NCBI RefSeq assembly: GCF_000152785.1
Contig: NZ_CH672414.1
Location: 2,214,443-2,278,442, forward strand
DNA length: 64,000 nucleotides
Reading direction: 5' to 3'
Source: Yoonia vestfoldensis SKA53
GTDB lineage: Bacteria; Pseudomonadota; Alphaproteobacteria; Rhodobacterales; Rhodobacteraceae
This document shows, piece after piece, positions 1 through 10,271 of this stretch. Both the position numbers and the translations under genes were made by a program. Position 1 is the stretch's first letter; each line of letters starts with the position of its first letter. Below the pieces are notes generated by a model. The model searched no databases. It was not told where the DNA came from and saw nothing but the letters and a program-made list of their open reading frames with translations.

Positions 1-227
1 TGCGGGTTGGCCGAGGCGCCGGCAGCGCATTGCGCATTGCCGGTCATGACGATCACCCGTTTTCGAAATTCACCTGCCCAAGCCTCACCACGATTTCCCA
101 AGACTACGATTCGATATCGACACGCAGTGTCGAGACGGTTTTGGCCTTGATCGAACGGGGCGAGCGCGCGCAAAGCCGTGAGGCTGCGCTATTTTCTGGT
201 ACGCTTGTCTTGCGAGGCTCCGCTTAA
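1..227 (+). CDS. LacI-family transcriptional regulator, C-terminal fragment (5' end outside window)
   Basis: An open frame enters from the left edge (frame 3) and stops with TAA at 225-227, giving about 74 residues. The tail has the look of the effector-binding domain end of LacI/GalR repressors: an 'LTTISQDYDSIS' segment, then a helix with 'LALIERGE', and a final strand ending 'TLVLRGSA'. The DNA-binding domain lies outside the window. It is immediately upstream of, and collinear with, the polyol transporter operon, so it is inferred to be the local sugar/polyol-responsive repressor. The gene is truncated only by the window edge. Family assignment rests on about 70 residues and is moderately sure. 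Confidence 0.7.
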   Translation, partial: RVGRGAGSALRIAGHDDHPFSKFTCPSLTTISQDYDSISTRSVETVLALIERGERAQSREAALFSGTLVLRGSA

Positions 228-249
228 GTTATTGTCGTGATTGTATTAA

Positions 250-255
250 TATAAT
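250..255 (+). promoter_or_regulatory. Candidate -10 element upstream of the smo operon
   Basis: TATAAT at 250-255 directly abuts the palindrome at 256-273. No convincing -35 is seen 17 nt upstream. An alternative promoter is TTGACG at 279-284 with TAGCTT at 303-308 (18-nt spacer), which would place the palindrome upstream of the promoter. Which one is used cannot be decided from sequence. Confidence 0.35.
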
Positions 256-273
256 ATTTTACGCGCGTAAAAT
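256..273. promoter_or_regulatory. 18-bp perfect palindrome, candidate LacI-family operator
   Basis: ATTTTACGCGCGTAAAAT is a perfect inverted repeat with a central CG step, the usual architecture of LacI/GalR operators. It lies between the LacI-type gene end (227) and smoE (342), overlapping or flanking both promoter candidates. Binding by the upstream regulator is inferred. Confidence 0.6.
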
Positions 274-341
274 CTTTATTGACGGCGCGTATGTTTCTCG
301 ACTAGCTTCTCTCCATCATCCAACCTTGGGAGGACTTCGGG

Positions 342-1637
342 ATGTCTATGAAGAACGCGTTTTACGGCGCGACAGCGCTAACACTTGTGACAGCGGGCGG
401 CGCGTTTGCCGATGCGCATGCAACAGAGCTGACAATCGCAATTGTGAACAACGGCCACATGATCAACATGCAAACCGTTGCAGAAGCTTACACAGAAGCC
501 ACCGGCGTCACCCTGAATTGGGTTTCACTGGAAGAAGGCGTTCTGCGCGAGCAGGTCACCTCTGACACAGCAACCGGTGGTGGTCAGTACGACATCATCA
601 ACATCGGCATGCAAGAGGCCCCCATCTGGGGCGCAGCAGGCTGGATCGAGCCACTTGAGTTTGGCGCAGATTATGACGTTGACGACATGCTGCCAGCAAT
701 GCGCAACGGTCTGTCCGCGGACGGCGTTCTGTATGCTGCACCATTCTATGGTGAATCTTCCATGGTGATGTATCGCAAAGACCTGGCCGATGCCGCTGGC
801 GTTTCCATCGTTGACAATGACAGCTGGGACAACGTGAAAGCAGCAGCCGCTGCAATGCACGACCCAGACAACGGCGTTTACGGTGCATGTCTTCGTGGCA
901 AGCCGGGTTGGGGCGACAACATGGCGTTCGTCACGACTGTTGTGAACTCGTTTGGCGGTGCATGGTTTGATGCAGACATGAAGCCAACCTTGGATACCGA
1001 CGAGTGGAAAGCTGCGATCGAATTTTACGTTGATATGCTGGGTTCATACGGGCCTCCGGGTTCCGAAGGCAACTCGTTCAACGAGATCCTCGCTTTGTAT
1101 AACGAAGGCAAATGTGGCATGTGGATTGATGCTACAATCGCGGCTTCTTTCCTCGAAGTCGACGGTGTCGCATATGCACAATCGCCAAACGCTGGGAACC
1201 CAGTTGGCGCGAACTGGTTGTGGGCTTGGGCGATGGCTGTGCCAACAGGCACGGACAAGACAGATGAAGCAAAAGCATTCATCGAATGGGCCACATCCAA
1301 AGCCTATATAGAAGCTGTCGGCAACCACCCAGACTTTGGTTGGGGTTCCGTTCCAACAGGGACACGTACATCCACATATGCGATCCCCGAGTTCCAAGCT
1401 GCGGCAGCATTTGCAGACGCCGAATTGGCAGCGATCAACTCCGCGGCACCAGAAGCAACAGACATCAAGCCATATGTTGGCGTGCAGTTTGCCGCGATCC
1501 CTGAGTTTCCCGAAGTGGGTTCAGCAGTTGCACAAGAAATCGCAGCCGCCCTGTCAGGTGCAAAAACTGTAGACGAGGCACTTGCAGCGTCCCAATCTGC
1601 GGCTGACGCCATCATGCAAGAAGCTGGGTATTACTAA
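342..1637 (+). CDS. smoE: Sorbitol/mannitol ABC transporter, periplasmic substrate-binding protein
   Basis: This 431-residue protein is an extracellular solute-binding protein (family 1) that captures polyols in the periplasm and delivers them to the SmoF/SmoG membrane channel. It has a Sec signal peptide with a hydrophobic stretch around residues 8-22 and likely cleavage after 'ADAHA' (about residue 27), and family-typical segments such as 'WGAAGWIEPL' and 'NEGKCGMWIDAT'. A strong GGGAGGA ribosome site at 328-334 precedes ATG 342; a second ATG at 348 is possible. It is first in a six-gene operon whose two dehydrogenases oxidise the imported polyols. The smo naming follows the same gene order in Rhodobacter; the exact substrate range is inferred. 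Confidence 0.85.
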   Translation: MSMKNAFYGATALTLVTAGGAFADAHATELTIAIVNNGHMINMQTVAEAYTEATGVTLNWVSLEEGVLREQVTSDTATGGGQYDIINIGMQEAPIWGAAGWIEPLEFGADYDVDDMLPAMRNGLSADGVLYAAPFYGESSMVMYRKDLADAAGVSIVDNDSWDNVKAAAAAMHDPDNGVYGACLRGKPGWGDNMAFVTTVVNSFGGAWFDADMKPTLDTDEWKAAIEFYVDMLGSYGPPGSEGNSFNEILALYNEGKCGMWIDATIAASFLEVDGVAYAQSPNAGNPVGANWLWAWAMAVPTGTDKTDEAKAFIEWATSKAYIEAVGNHPDFGWGSVPTGTRTSTYAIPEFQAAAAFADAELAAINSAAPEATDIKPYVGVQFAAIPEFPEVGSAVAQEIAAALSGAKTVDEALAASQSAADAIMQEAGYY

Positions 1638-1652
1638 GCCCTTCCTCCGGTT

Positions 1653-1678
1653 CAGGCCCGCGTCATTTCGCGGGCCTG
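1653..1678 (+). terminator. Intra-operon stem-loop between binding protein and permease
   Basis: CAGGCCCGCG (1653-1662), a 6-nt loop and CGCGGGCCTG (1669-1678) form a perfect 10-bp stem just after smoE. No U-run follows, so it is more likely a partial terminator or an mRNA 3'-end stabiliser that keeps the binding protein in excess over the membrane components, as is common in binding-protein operons. Confidence 0.6.
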
Positions 1679-1804
1679 ATACCCTCGACTTTATCGAGGT
1701 AAAATCGCATTGCCTGTGCAATGCTACCCCCGATCACAATCCGTCCAGTCATGCCAAACGATACATAATTTCGCAGCTTCGCGTCATCTAGAGAGAATTG
1801 AGCC

Positions 1805-2743
1805 GTGGCCAACCGCACCATTCCCCGCCTGCTCCAGACCCCAGCCATCGTGTTATTGTTGTTCTGGATGCTTGTTCCGTTGAGCATGACCCTGTTCTTT
1901 TCGTTTATCCGCTATGTGCTCGCGAGCACCAATCGTCCTGAGTGGACCTCGCCGTCGATCAGTAACTGGCGTGGATTTGGCAATTACCAATATGTCTGGA
2001 ACCAAGATTCGTTTTGGCTGGCAATCCAGAATTCCCTACTGATCGTTTGCTCGATCCTGTTTTTGACTGTGATCCTTGGGGTGGCGATTGCAATCTTGAT
2101 CAACCGCACATTTCCGGGGCGTGGGATTGTCCGTGTCCTGTTGATATCGCCCTTCTTTGTGATGCCTGCGGTAAATGCCGTTTTATGGATCAATATGTTG
2201 CTCGACCCTGTTTTGGGGTTGCAGGGGGCTGCCGTTGCGGGTGCAAACGATCTTGTCGCACTCCTGCGCGATGCGCCTGTCGTCGGCAGTTTCTTTTCGC
2301 TCTGGCCGCAATTCGAGCCTATTTCATTCCGTGCGACGCAAACCTCTGCCTATGCGGTGATCATGATGGTCACATGGCAATGGACGCCGTTTGCGGTGCT
2401 GATTTTGATGACATCCCTACAATCCGAGGACCAGCAACAAAAAGAGGCTGCCATTTTAGATGGGGCCAGCCGTTGGTCACAATTCCGGTTTCTGACCCTG
2501 CCGCATTTAGCTCGCCCGATTGCGATTGTGGTGATGATCCAGGCGATTTTCCATCTGTCGCTTTATGCAGAAATCGAGATCGTCAGCCGCGGCAACGGGA
2601 ACAAAAACCTGCCCTATTACATTGGTGAGTTGGTCAACAACAACATTGGTGCCGCCTCTGCAACGGGCATCTTTGCCGTCATTCTTGCGAATATTGTTGC
2701 CATCTTCCTGCTTCGGATGCTTGGCAAGACCTTGATGGAATAA
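1805..2743 (+). CDS. smoF: Sorbitol/mannitol ABC transporter permease 1 (MalF type)
   Basis: This 312-residue inner-membrane permease of the binding-protein-dependent transport family has six predicted membrane helices, starting with a helix around residues 15-35. The cytoplasmic EAA loop, which contacts the ATPase, is visible at about residues 214-240 ('EAAILDGASRWSQF...LP'). The start is GTG 1805, preceded by a GAGAG ribosome site. It lies 167 nt after smoE, with a hairpin between, and 11 nt before smoG. It should pair with SmoG to form the channel. Assignment to polyols is from operon context. Confidence 0.85.
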   Translation: MANRTIPRLLQTPAIVLLLFWMLVPLSMTLFFSFIRYVLASTNRPEWTSPSISNWRGFGNYQYVWNQDSFWLAIQNSLLIVCSILFLTVILGVAIAILINRTFPGRGIVRVLLISPFFVMPAVNAVLWINMLLDPVLGLQGAAVAGANDLVALLRDAPVVGSFFSLWPQFEPISFRATQTSAYAVIMMVTWQWTPFAVLILMTSLQSEDQQQKEAAILDGASRWSQFRFLTLPHLARPIAIVVMIQAIFHLSLYAEIEIVSRGNGNKNLPYYIGELVNNNIGAASATGIFAVILANIVAIFLLRMLGKTLME

Positions 2744-2754
2744 GGACAAAACCA

Positions 2755-3588
2755 ATGGCCATCGTCGCACAACATACAAAGTTTTCCAAAGTCGCCTGGC
2801 CTGTTTTGGCTTGGGCTGTGGGGTTGCTGTTTTTCTTCCCGATTTTCTTTATGGTGATGACCAGCTTCAAGACGGATGCGGATGCGGTCAAACCCGAATT
2901 CCTGTTCCGCTTTACGCCGACCTTGGAAAACTACACCAATATGACGAATAATTATGACTATTGGCGCTTTGCGACCAATTCAGTCATCACCTCGGTTACG
3001 GCGACCTTGTTCACGCTGTTCGTGGCCGTGCCTTGCGCCTATGCAATGGCCTTTAACCCGTCACGCGGCACCAAGGATATCTTGATGTGGATGCTGTCTA
3101 CCAAGATGCTTCCTGCGGCTGCGGTCCTTTACCCGATGATCTTTATGGCCAAATCGCTGGGCATCTATGACACAAAATTTCTGATCGTCATGGTGCTCAG
3201 TCTGATTAACCTGCCCATCGCGGTCTGGATGCTGTTCACATACTTCAAGGACATCCCCAAGGATATCATCGAAGCAGGCCAGATGGACGGGCTGAACACC
3301 TGGGGTGAGGTGCGCGAAATACTGATCCCGCTGGCGTGGGGCGGCATCGCATCAACCGCTTTGCTGGTGTTTATCTTTTGCTGGAACGAGGCCTACTGGA
3401 CCGTGCGCCTGACCACGATTGACGCGGCCACATTGTCTAAGCTCATTGAAGGCAACCGCGCGCCAGAGGGGCTATTTTTCGGCCGCCTGTCCGCTGTCTC
3501 CACCGCCGCTGTCGGCCCGATCGTGGTGCTGGGCTGGTTCTGCCAAAAACAACTTGTCCAAGGCTTGACCTTTGGCGCTGTGAAATAG
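2755..3588 (+). CDS. smoG: Sorbitol/mannitol ABC transporter permease 2 (MalG type)
   Basis: This 277-residue inner-membrane permease is the partner of SmoF. It has an N-terminal helix at about residues 18-38, six helices in total, and an EAA loop at about residues 171-196 ('[23 protein letters not shown]' region). An AAGGAC ribosome site spans the end of smoF. It is followed after 8 nt by the ATPase gene, so translation is probably coupled. Confidence 0.85.
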   Translation: MAIVAQHTKFSKVAWPVLAWAVGLLFFFPIFFMVMTSFKTDADAVKPEFLFRFTPTLENYTNMTNNYDYWRFATNSVITSVTATLFTLFVAVPCAYAMAFNPSRGTKDILMWMLSTKMLPAAAVLYPMIFMAKSLGIYDTKFLIVMVLSLINLPIAVWMLFTYFKDIPKDIIEAGQMDGLNTWGEVREILIPLAWGGIASTALLVFIFCWNEAYWTVRLTTIDAATLSKLIEGNRAPEGLFFGRLSAVSTAAVGPIVVLGWFCQKQLVQGLTFGAVK

Positions 3589-3596
3589 GAAATCCG

Positions 3597-4601
3597 ATGG
3601 GACGTATTGTACTTCAAAAAGTCAGCAAGAAATTTGGCGAAATAGAAGTCATTCCGCCGCTAGACCTGACGATTGAAGATGGCGAATTTGCTGTCTTCGT
3701 TGGCCCTTCGGGCTGTGGGAAATCCACATTGCTACGCTTGATTGCAGGGCTCGAGGATAACACATCGGGCGACATCATCATTGATGGCAACACCGTCACC
3801 CAAGTACCCCCGTCCAAACGGGGGCTGGCGATGGTGTTTCAGTCCTATGCGCTTTACCCGCATATGACCGTACGCAAAAATATCGGCTTTCCGCTGCGGA
3901 TGGAAAAGATGGATCAGGCCGAAATTGACGCCAAGGTGAATACTGCGGCGACATCGCTGAACCTCACAGATTATCTGGACCGCAAACCCGGGCAGCTTTC
4001 GGGGGGACAACGACAGCGTGTCGCGATTGGCCGTGCGATTGTGCGCGAACCTTTGGCATTCCTGTTCGATGAACCGCTGTCGAACCTTGATGCGGCCTTA
4101 CGTGTGGGCATGCGGATGGAAATCCTTGAACTGCACAACAAACTCAAGACCACCATGATCTATGTGACCCACGATCAGGTTGAAGCCATGACCATGGCCG
4201 ATAAAATCGTCGTGCTGCAGGCCGGTGTGATCGAACAGGTCGGCTCTCCTCTCGAACTGTACCGCGCGCCGCGTAACCTGTTTGTCGCCGGTTTTATCGG
4301 ATCGCCCAAAATGAACCTGATCACCGGACCACTCGCCGCCAAATATGGCGCCACGACAATCGGGATCCGTCCCGAACATATCGATGTCGTGGCATCAGGC
4401 GGAACATGGGAGGGCACAGTCAGCGTTTCTGAGCATCTGGGGTCTGACACGTTTTTGCACGTGAAGGTCGCAGGGTTTGAACAGGTGCTGACTGTGCGCT
4501 CTATCGGGGACATTGCCGTCAAACATGGGGACAAAGTATCGCTGTCACCGCGCCTGGGTGAATTGCACAAATTTGGCGCAGACGGATTGCGGATAGGATG
4601 A
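3597..4601 (+). CDS. smoK: Sorbitol/mannitol ABC transporter ATP-binding protein
   Basis: This 334-residue ABC ATPase of the MalK/UgpC type energises polyol import. Walker [10 protein letters not shown] is at residues 36-44, the signature LSGGQ at about 134-138, Walker B FLFDEP at about 156-161, and the H-loop in '[13 protein letters not shown]'. A C-terminal TOBE/regulatory domain (about 235-334) is present, as in MalK. Its 3' end overlaps smoS by 4 nt (ATGA), indicating coupled translation. Confidence 0.88.
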   Translation: MGRIVLQKVSKKFGEIEVIPPLDLTIEDGEFAVFVGPSGCGKSTLLRLIAGLEDNTSGDIIIDGNTVTQVPPSKRGLAMVFQSYALYPHMTVRKNIGFPLRMEKMDQAEIDAKVNTAATSLNLTDYLDRKPGQLSGGQRQRVAIGRAIVREPLAFLFDEPLSNLDAALRVGMRMEILELHNKLKTTMIYVTHDQVEAMTMADKIVVLQAGVIEQVGSPLELYRAPRNLFVAGFIGSPKMNLITGPLAAKYGATTIGIRPEHIDVVASGGTWEGTVSVSEHLGSDTFLHVKVAGFEQVLTVRSIGDIAVKHGDKVSLSPRLGELHKFGADGLRIG

Positions 4602-5371
4602 CACGTCTACTGGGAAAAACAGCCCTGATCACAGGGGGCGCACGCGGGATTGGCCGCGCATTTGCACAAGCCTATCTGCAAAACGGTGCTCGTGTCGCAA
4701 TTGCCGATATTGACCGAGACCTTTGCCAAGCAACGGCGACAGCATTAGGTGATCAGGTCCTCGCTGTGCATATGGACGTGTCCGATCCAGCCAGCATCAC
4801 ACAGGCTGTCGATCAAACCATCGCGGCCTTTGGGCAGATCGATATTTTGATCAACAATGCAGCTGTGTTTTCTGCCGCCCCTATCGTCGAGATCTCTCCC
4901 GAGGATTATGCCCGTGTGTTCGACATCAATGTCAAAGGCACGCTGTTCACCCTTCAGGCGGTCGCGCGGCATATGATCGACGCAGGGATCAAGGGCAAAA
5001 TCATCAATATGGCCTCTCAAGCGGGCCGTCGCGGCGAACCCTTGGTCGCGGTTTATTGTGCATCCAAGGCCGCGGTGATCAGCCTGACGCAAAGTGCCGG
5101 ATTGAACCTGATCAGACATGGAATAAACGTGAATGCCATCGCACCCGGGGTCGTGGACGGCGCACATTGGGACGGTGTGGATGCGTTTTTCGCAAAATAC
5201 GAAAACAAACCTGCTGGGCAGAAAAAGGCCGAGGTCGGTGCCGCCGTCCCTTATGGCCGCATGGCGACCCCCACTGATTTGACAGGCATGGCGTTGTTTT
5301 TGGCAACCAGTGATGCCGATTACATTGTGGCCCAAACCTATAACGTCGACGGTGGGAATTGGATGAGCTGA
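4598..5371 (+). CDS. smoS: Sorbitol (polyol) dehydrogenase, short-chain dehydrogenase/reductase
   Basis: This 257-residue NAD-dependent SDR is expected to oxidise sorbitol to fructose (and galactitol or L-iditol in related enzymes) in the cytoplasm. The cofactor motif TGGARGIG is at residues 12-19, NNA at 86-88, and the catalytic set is Ser140, Tyr153 and Lys157 in 'YCASK'. The start overlaps smoK by 4 nt and the end overlaps the next gene's ATG by one base, so it lies within one polycistronic unit. The substrate is inferred from the operon; the SDR class itself is certain. Confidence 0.85.
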   Translation: MTRLLGKTALITGGARGIGRAFAQAYLQNGARVAIADIDRDLCQATATALGDQVLAVHMDVSDPASITQAVDQTIAAFGQIDILINNAAVFSAAPIVEISPEDYARVFDINVKGTLFTLQAVARHMIDAGIKGKIINMASQAGRRGEPLVAVYCASKAAVISLTQSAGLNLIRHGINVNAIAPGVVDGAHWDGVDAFFAKYENKPAGQKKAEVGAAVPYGRMATPTDLTGMALFLATSDADYIVAQTYNVDGGNWMS

Positions 5372-6867
5372 TGAAAGATCACATGCACAAAAACAGCCCG
5401 ATGAAACTTAACGCTGCCAATCTCGACGCATTTCCCGAAACGATTTTGCGCCCGCGCTATGACAGGGCCGCCCTGCGTGCGGGGATGGTACATATCGGGG
5501 TGGGTAATTTTCATCGCGGGCATCAGGCATGGTATCTGCACCGCCTGATGCAACAAGGGCTGGCGCATGACTGGGCCATTATTGGTGCAGGCGTGCGCGC
5601 CACAGATGCGACCATGCGGGATAAATTATTGGCGCAGGATTGCTTGACCACTTTGATCGAACTGTCGACCAATAGTTCAGGCGCAGAGATCATCGGATCG
5701 ATGATCGATTTCTTGCCCGTCGAAGATGGCAATGCCGCGCTGATCGCGCAATTGGCGCAAGCTGATATCCGGATCGTGTCATTGACCGTGACCGAAGGGG
5801 GGTATTTCATCCATCCTGCGACCAAAGGATTTGACGCGGCCCACCCTGATATCGTGCATGATGCCGCCAACCCAACCACGCCGCGCACTGCATTTGGCGC
5901 CATTGTCGCGGCCTTGAAGCTGCGCAAAGAAATGGGCCTTGGCGCCTTTACCGCGCTGAGTTGCGACAACCTTGTGAGCAATGGCGATATCCTGCGCCAG
6001 ACGGTCGTCTCATTGGCCCACCTGTCCGATCCGGCATTGGCAGATTGGATCGACAACACCTGCAGCTTCCCGAATTCGATGGTCGATTGCATCGTGCCTG
6101 CTACGGGCCAGAATGAACTGGCCTTGGCCAAAGGTTTTGGTGTTGATGACGCAGCCCCCGTCACCCACGAGGATTTTCGCCAATGGGTGATCGAGGATCA
6201 TTTTTGCGCAGGCCGCCCCGATTGGGACAAGGTCGGCGCACAATTCACCAATGATGTGCATGCCTTTGAGGCGATGAAAATTCGCATTCTCAACGGTGGC
6301 CATCAGGTTATTTCGGTGCCCGCCCAGGTGCTTGGCATCGACACGATTTCGGGCTGCATGGAACACGATCTGCTCGGTCCGCTGTTTTTGAAAATCGCCC
6401 ACGAGGAAATAGCGCCTCATGTGGATGCGGTGCCCGATATGACACCTTCGGCCTATGTGAAGCTGATCCAGCGCCGCTGTGCGAACCCAATGATTGTAGA
6501 CACCACGCGGCGTGTCGCCTTTGATGGATCATCACGTCATCCGGGGTTTGTTCTGCCCTCTATCCGTGATGGTTTGGCGGCTGGTACGTCAATTGATGGG
6601 CTTGCCTTGATCGAAGCCGCTTGGGCGCGGATGTGCGCCGGAACACGCGGAGATGGAGCTGTTATTGCGCCAAATGATCCTTTCTGGGCTGATCTCAATG
6701 TGATCGCTTTGCGCGCAAAAGATGACCCTGCTGCATGGCTGTCGATGACACATATTTATGGTGATTTGGCGGAAAACGCGCGCTTTGTGGCAGCCTTCAA
6801 GACCGCATTACGTAGGATTTGGGCCGAGGGCATGTCCGCTGCGATCCAAAACTATTTGAGCCGGTAA
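5371..6867 (+). CDS. mtlK: Mannitol 2-dehydrogenase
   Basis: This long-chain polyol dehydrogenase of the mannitol dehydrogenase family converts D-mannitol to fructose with NAD. The N-terminal Rossmann region holds 'VHIGVGNFHRGHQAWY', followed by the conserved 'LTVTEGGY' and 'SCDNL.SNG' segments and the C-terminal helical domain with 'KIRILNGGHQ'. I chose ATG 5371, which overlaps the smoS stop by one base (498 residues). An in-frame TTG at 5359 and an ATG at 5401 are alternatives; the latter is closest to the usual length of about 480-490. No clear terminator follows. Confidence 0.87.
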   Translation: MKDHMHKNSPMKLNAANLDAFPETILRPRYDRAALRAGMVHIGVGNFHRGHQAWYLHRLMQQGLAHDWAIIGAGVRATDATMRDKLLAQDCLTTLIELSTNSSGAEIIGSMIDFLPVEDGNAALIAQLAQADIRIVSLTVTEGGYFIHPATKGFDAAHPDIVHDAANPTTPRTAFGAIVAALKLRKEMGLGAFTALSCDNLVSNGDILRQTVVSLAHLSDPALADWIDNTCSFPNSMVDCIVPATGQNELALAKGFGVDDAAPVTHEDFRQWVIEDHFCAGRPDWDKVGAQFTNDVHAFEAMKIRILNGGHQVISVPAQVLGIDTISGCMEHDLLGPLFLKIAHEEIAPHVDAVPDMTPSAYVKLIQRRCANPMIVDTTRRVAFDGSSRHPGFVLPSIRDGLAAGTSIDGLALIEAAWARMCAGTRGDGAVIAPNDPFWADLNVIALRAKDDPAAWLSMTHIYGDLAENARFVAAFKTALRRIWAEGMSAAIQNYLSR

Positions 6868-7736
6868 ATCTGTACCACAGCGGAAAATCCGACCAAGACA
6901 TTGCAAAATCACCCTCGGCATCTTGGGGTTTCGCGTTGCTTTGCGCAGGCGCAGCGAAAGTCTCCTTCACCCTTTACAGTCATCTGTGCTGTTTGCAGCA
7001 TCGGTCACCCTGAGTTCATCCGGGTCTCCCGCTGCGCTGTCCGCCAAGGTCTGCTTCGGCTCAAAACTCATGACGTCTGAGTTCGAAAATCGGGACCGCT
7101 TTCTGGACCACTTCCGGTCCGAAGGTAGTCGCTAAGCCTCTATAACTGCATGACAATTAGAGATGGACCACATCCTCTCCTGGGCACCAAAAATACCAAA
7201 CACTATCTGTACAAATTGAACACTTACTCGCGGGGTGGGTCAGGTGTTGTGCATCGGCTTTCACAATTCGGATCGCGATAGAGTTTGTGTTTTCTCGCAT
7301 TGCCAGCTTTGAAGGTCAGACCTGAACTAACAACTCAGAACGTGGCCCGCAGCCGCCAACTGCCGCATCGTGGCTGTGGTTGTGGCGCACTGGTATCGAT
7401 CCGGGACATCTGCAGGATTTTCAAGTCTCGAAGGGCGTATGAAGCTGGGCGTAGATCATGGTCTGCCGCGACCCGCGGTCAGGATCGTCAGCCGAGATCG
7501 CAGTCATATTCTGAAGACTGGAAACGACAGCCACCGTGCCAAGGCCAGCCTAGAAACAGCAAAACAGAAGCAGAAGGACACGCGGAACATCGCAATCGGG
7601 TGAGCAAATTCTGACTGTCAATCAACACGGGGTGTTTTGAACGCAGCAGGATGCTGCTGCGGCGTTTGAGATACGCATATCTGCATGTGTCGCGCTGTAA
7701 TTGCGTTTGTGCCCACGACGCATGAACATCAAAACC
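6868..7736. other. Gene-poor stretch between the polyol operon and clpA
   Basis: About 870 bases hold no frame I can assign to a protein family on either strand. The longest open stretch (7285-7614) gives an Arg/Ser-rich translation with no recognisable motif and no ribosome site. A small imperfect hairpin lies around 7640-7665 (GCAGCA/TGCTGC core). A 'CTCTCCTGGGCACCA' string near 7176-7190 resembles a tRNA 3' end, but no cloverleaf could be drawn. It may hold decayed remnants of older genes. Confidence 0.5.
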
Positions 7737-7768
7737 ATCTGGCCCCGCAATGATCTGCGGGGCCAGAT
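7737..7768 (-). terminator. Rho-independent terminator of clpA
   Basis: ATCTGGCCCCGCA (7737-7749) and TGCGGGGCCAGAT (7756-7768) form a perfect 13-bp stem with a 6-nt loop. On the minus strand it is followed by GGTTTTG, a short U-run. It sits 7 nt beyond the clpA stop codon. Confidence 0.8.
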
Positions 7769-7775
7769 AGATTTG

Positions 7776-10094
7776 TCATTCCGCCGTCAGCAGCGGTGGC
7801 TTGTTGCTGCCGGTGATGCGGCCTTGCTGTGGGGCCTCAAACGTCAGGTCCAGTTCGCCATTTTTGACTCCAACCTTGACGATGCCGCCTTTGACCAGGG
7901 TACCGAACAGCAATTCCTCGGCCAGAGGTTTCTTGATGTGTTCCTGGATCACACGACCCAGCGGTCGCGCGCCCATATTCGCATCATAACCCTTGTCGGC
8001 CAGCCATTCGGCGGCGGCTTGCGTCAGTTCGATATGCACGTTGCGGTCGATCAGCTGCGCTTCGAGCTGCAGCACGAATTTTTCCACGACCTGCATGATC
8101 ACCTCTTTCGGCAAAGCGCCAAAGCTGATGATCGCATCCAGGCGGTTGCGGAATTCCGGCGTGAAAATCCGTTCGATAGCGGCAGTGTCTTCGCCTGTCC
8201 GGGCCTCGCGGCCGAAACCAAGCGCGTTCTTGGACATTTCAGCAGCACCGGCATTCGATGTCATGATCAGGATCACATTGCGGAAATCCGTGGTGCGACC
8301 GTTATGGTCGGTCAGCTTGCCATGGTCCATCACCTGCAACAGGATGTTATAGACATCCGGATGCGCCTTTTCCATTTCGTCCAACAACAGCACGCAATGC
8401 GGGTTCTGGTCGACACCATCGGTCAGCATGCCACCCTGATCAAACCCGACATAGCCCGGAGGCGCACCGATCAGCCGCGAGACCGCATGCTTTTCCATGT
8501 ACTCGGACATGTCAAAGCGCAGCAATTCTACACCCAGCGTATCGGCCAGTTGCTTTGCCACCTCGGTCTTGCCGACGCCAGTCGGACCCGCGAACAGGTA
8601 GTTGCCAATCGGCTTTTCGGGCTCACGCAGACCGGCACGGGCCAGCTTGATCGCCGATGACAAGGCTTCGATCGCCCTGTCCTGCCCAAACACAACCCGT
8701 TTGAGGCTTTTTTCTAGGTCTTTCAGCACTTCGGCATCATCTTTGGACACGTTTTTGGCCGGGATTCGGGCGATTTTCGCCACGACAGCCTCGATCTCTT
8801 TGGTGCCGATGGTCTTGCGCCGTTTGCTTTCGGCAACCAGATGCTGGGCTGCGCCTGCCTCGTCGATGACGTCAATCGCCTTGTCGGGCAATTTGCGGTC
8901 GTTGATATAGCGCGCGGACAGTTCTACGGCGGTCTTGATCGCCTCGGCTGTATATTTGATGTGGTGATGTTCTTCGAAATAGGGTTTCAGCCCCATCAAT
9001 ATCTTGATCGAATCCGGCACCGAAGGTTCGTTCACGTCGATTTTCTGGAACCGACGCGCCAAGGCGCGGTCTTTTTCGAAATGCTGGCGGAATTCCTTAT
9101 AGGTCGTCGACCCCATGCAGCGCAGTTTACCACCCTGCAAGGCGGGTTTCAGCAGGTTGGAAGCGTCCATCGCACCACCCGATGTGGCACCAGCCCCGAT
9201 CACAGTGTGGATTTCGTCGATGAACAGGACCGCATCCTTGTGATTTTCCATTTCGGTCATCACAGCCTTGAGCCGTTCTTCGAAATCACCGCGATAGCGC
9301 GTACCGGCTAGCAATGCCCCCATATCCAGCGAATATATCGTCGCACCGGCCAGAACATCCGGCACGTCTTTGTTGACGATCTTGTATGCCAGACCTTCGG
9401 CAATCGCCGTTTTGCCCACGCCCGGATCACCCACCAGCAGCGGGTTGTTCTTGCGGCGGCGGCAAAGGACCTGAATGCAGCGTTCAACCTCATGCGCACG
9501 GCCGATCAGGGGATCAACATCGCCCTTTTTCGACTTGGCGTTCAGATCGACGCAATATTTCGCCAGCGCGCTTTCTTTTTCGGGGTCTGCACCGGTGGTT
9601 TGTTCAGTCTCATCGGCAGCACCTGTCACAGGACGGGTTTCGCCAAAAGCGGGGTCTTTGGCGACGCCATGCGCAATGAAATTCACCGCGTCATAGCGGG
9701 TCATGTCCTGTTCCTGCAAAAAGTAAGCAGCATTGCTTTCGCGTTCGGCAAAGATCGCGACCAGCACATTGGCGCCTGTCACCTCTGACCGGCCCGACGA
9801 TTGCACATGGATCGCCGCACGCTGGATCACGCGCTGGAACGCAGCCGTTGGCACGGCTTCGGACCCTTCGACATCGGTGACCAGCGTGGACAGGTCATCG
9901 TCGATGAAATCTTCCAGATCCTTGCGCAGGTCGTCGAGATCGACCGAACAAGCGCGCATGACGCGCGCAGCGTCCGGTTCGTCGATCAGGGCCAGCAGCA
10001 AATGTTCCAGCGTGGCCAATTCGTGCTTGCGTTCGTTGGCCAGCGCCAGCGCACCGTGGATCGACTGCTCGAGTGTCGTTGAAAATGATGGCAC
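7776..10094 (-). CDS. clpA: ATP-dependent Clp protease ATP-binding subunit ClpA
   Basis: This 772-residue Hsp100/AAA+ unfoldase feeds substrates to the ClpP protease in the cytoplasm. An N-terminal Clp repeat domain occupies about 1-150. D1 has Walker A GDPGVGKT near residue 220 and D2 has GPTGVGKT near residue 499, and '[15 protein letters not shown]' is the D2 Walker B region. The start is GTG 10094 with AAGGAG seven bases upstream. The adaptor gene clpS, often next to clpA, is not adjacent here; the 177-nt upstream gap separates it from gloB. Length and motifs are normal. Confidence 0.95.
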   Translation of the reverse strand: MPSFSTTLEQSIHGALALANERKHELATLEHLLLALIDEPDAARVMRACSVDLDDLRKDLEDFIDDDLSTLVTDVEGSEAVPTAAFQRVIQRAAIHVQSSGRSEVTGANVLVAIFAERESNAAYFLQEQDMTRYDAVNFIAHGVAKDPAFGETRPVTGAADETEQTTGADPEKESALAKYCVDLNAKSKKGDVDPLIGRAHEVERCIQVLCRRRKNNPLLVGDPGVGKTAIAEGLAYKIVNKDVPDVLAGATIYSLDMGALLAGTRYRGDFEERLKAVMTEMENHKDAVLFIDEIHTVIGAGATSGGAMDASNLLKPALQGGKLRCMGSTTYKEFRQHFEKDRALARRFQKIDVNEPSVPDSIKILMGLKPYFEEHHHIKYTAEAIKTAVELSARYINDRKLPDKAIDVIDEAGAAQHLVAESKRRKTIGTKEIEAVVAKIARIPAKNVSKDDAEVLKDLEKSLKRVVFGQDRAIEALSSAIKLARAGLREPEKPIGNYLFAGPTGVGKTEVAKQLADTLGVELLRFDMSEYMEKHAVSRLIGAPPGYVGFDQGGMLTDGVDQNPHCVLLLDEMEKAHPDVYNILLQVMDHGKLTDHNGRTTDFRNVILIMTSNAGAAEMSKNALGFGREARTGEDTAAIERIFTPEFRNRLDAIISFGALPKEVIMQVVEKFVLQLEAQLIDRNVHIELTQAAAEWLADKGYDANMGARPLGRVIQEHIKKPLAEELLFGTLVKGGIVKVGVKNGELDLTFEAPQQGRITGSNKPPLLTAE

Positions 10095-10271
10095 GTCTGT
10101 GCTCCTTCACATCGGGGTCGGCCAGCATGCGCTGGTCCCACCTTGGCCTCTACCTCTTAAAGTTTGGTTTTATTTCCCAACCTTCAAGGACTTTTTTTTA
10201 TTCTGCGCTTCACAAATAATGTGAAGATCGAAACAACGCCCGGTTTTCGTCACGCACCGGTCTGTTCGTGG

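Noticed and set aside
7140-7200. Possible tRNA 3' end ('CTCTCCTGGGCACCA') downstream of the polyol operon
   Set aside because: No matching acceptor stem, anticodon arm or D arm could be drawn upstream; treated as chance or a remnant.
7701-8660. Long plus-strand open frame opposite the clpA 3' half
   Set aside because: It is antisense to conserved ClpA AAA+ sequence, and its His/Arg/Gln-rich translation matches no family.
10208-10226. Palindrome CTTCACA-AATAA-TGTGAAG upstream of clpA
   Set aside because: Perfect 7-bp arms, but no U-run on either transcribed strand and no known regulator match; too little to call.
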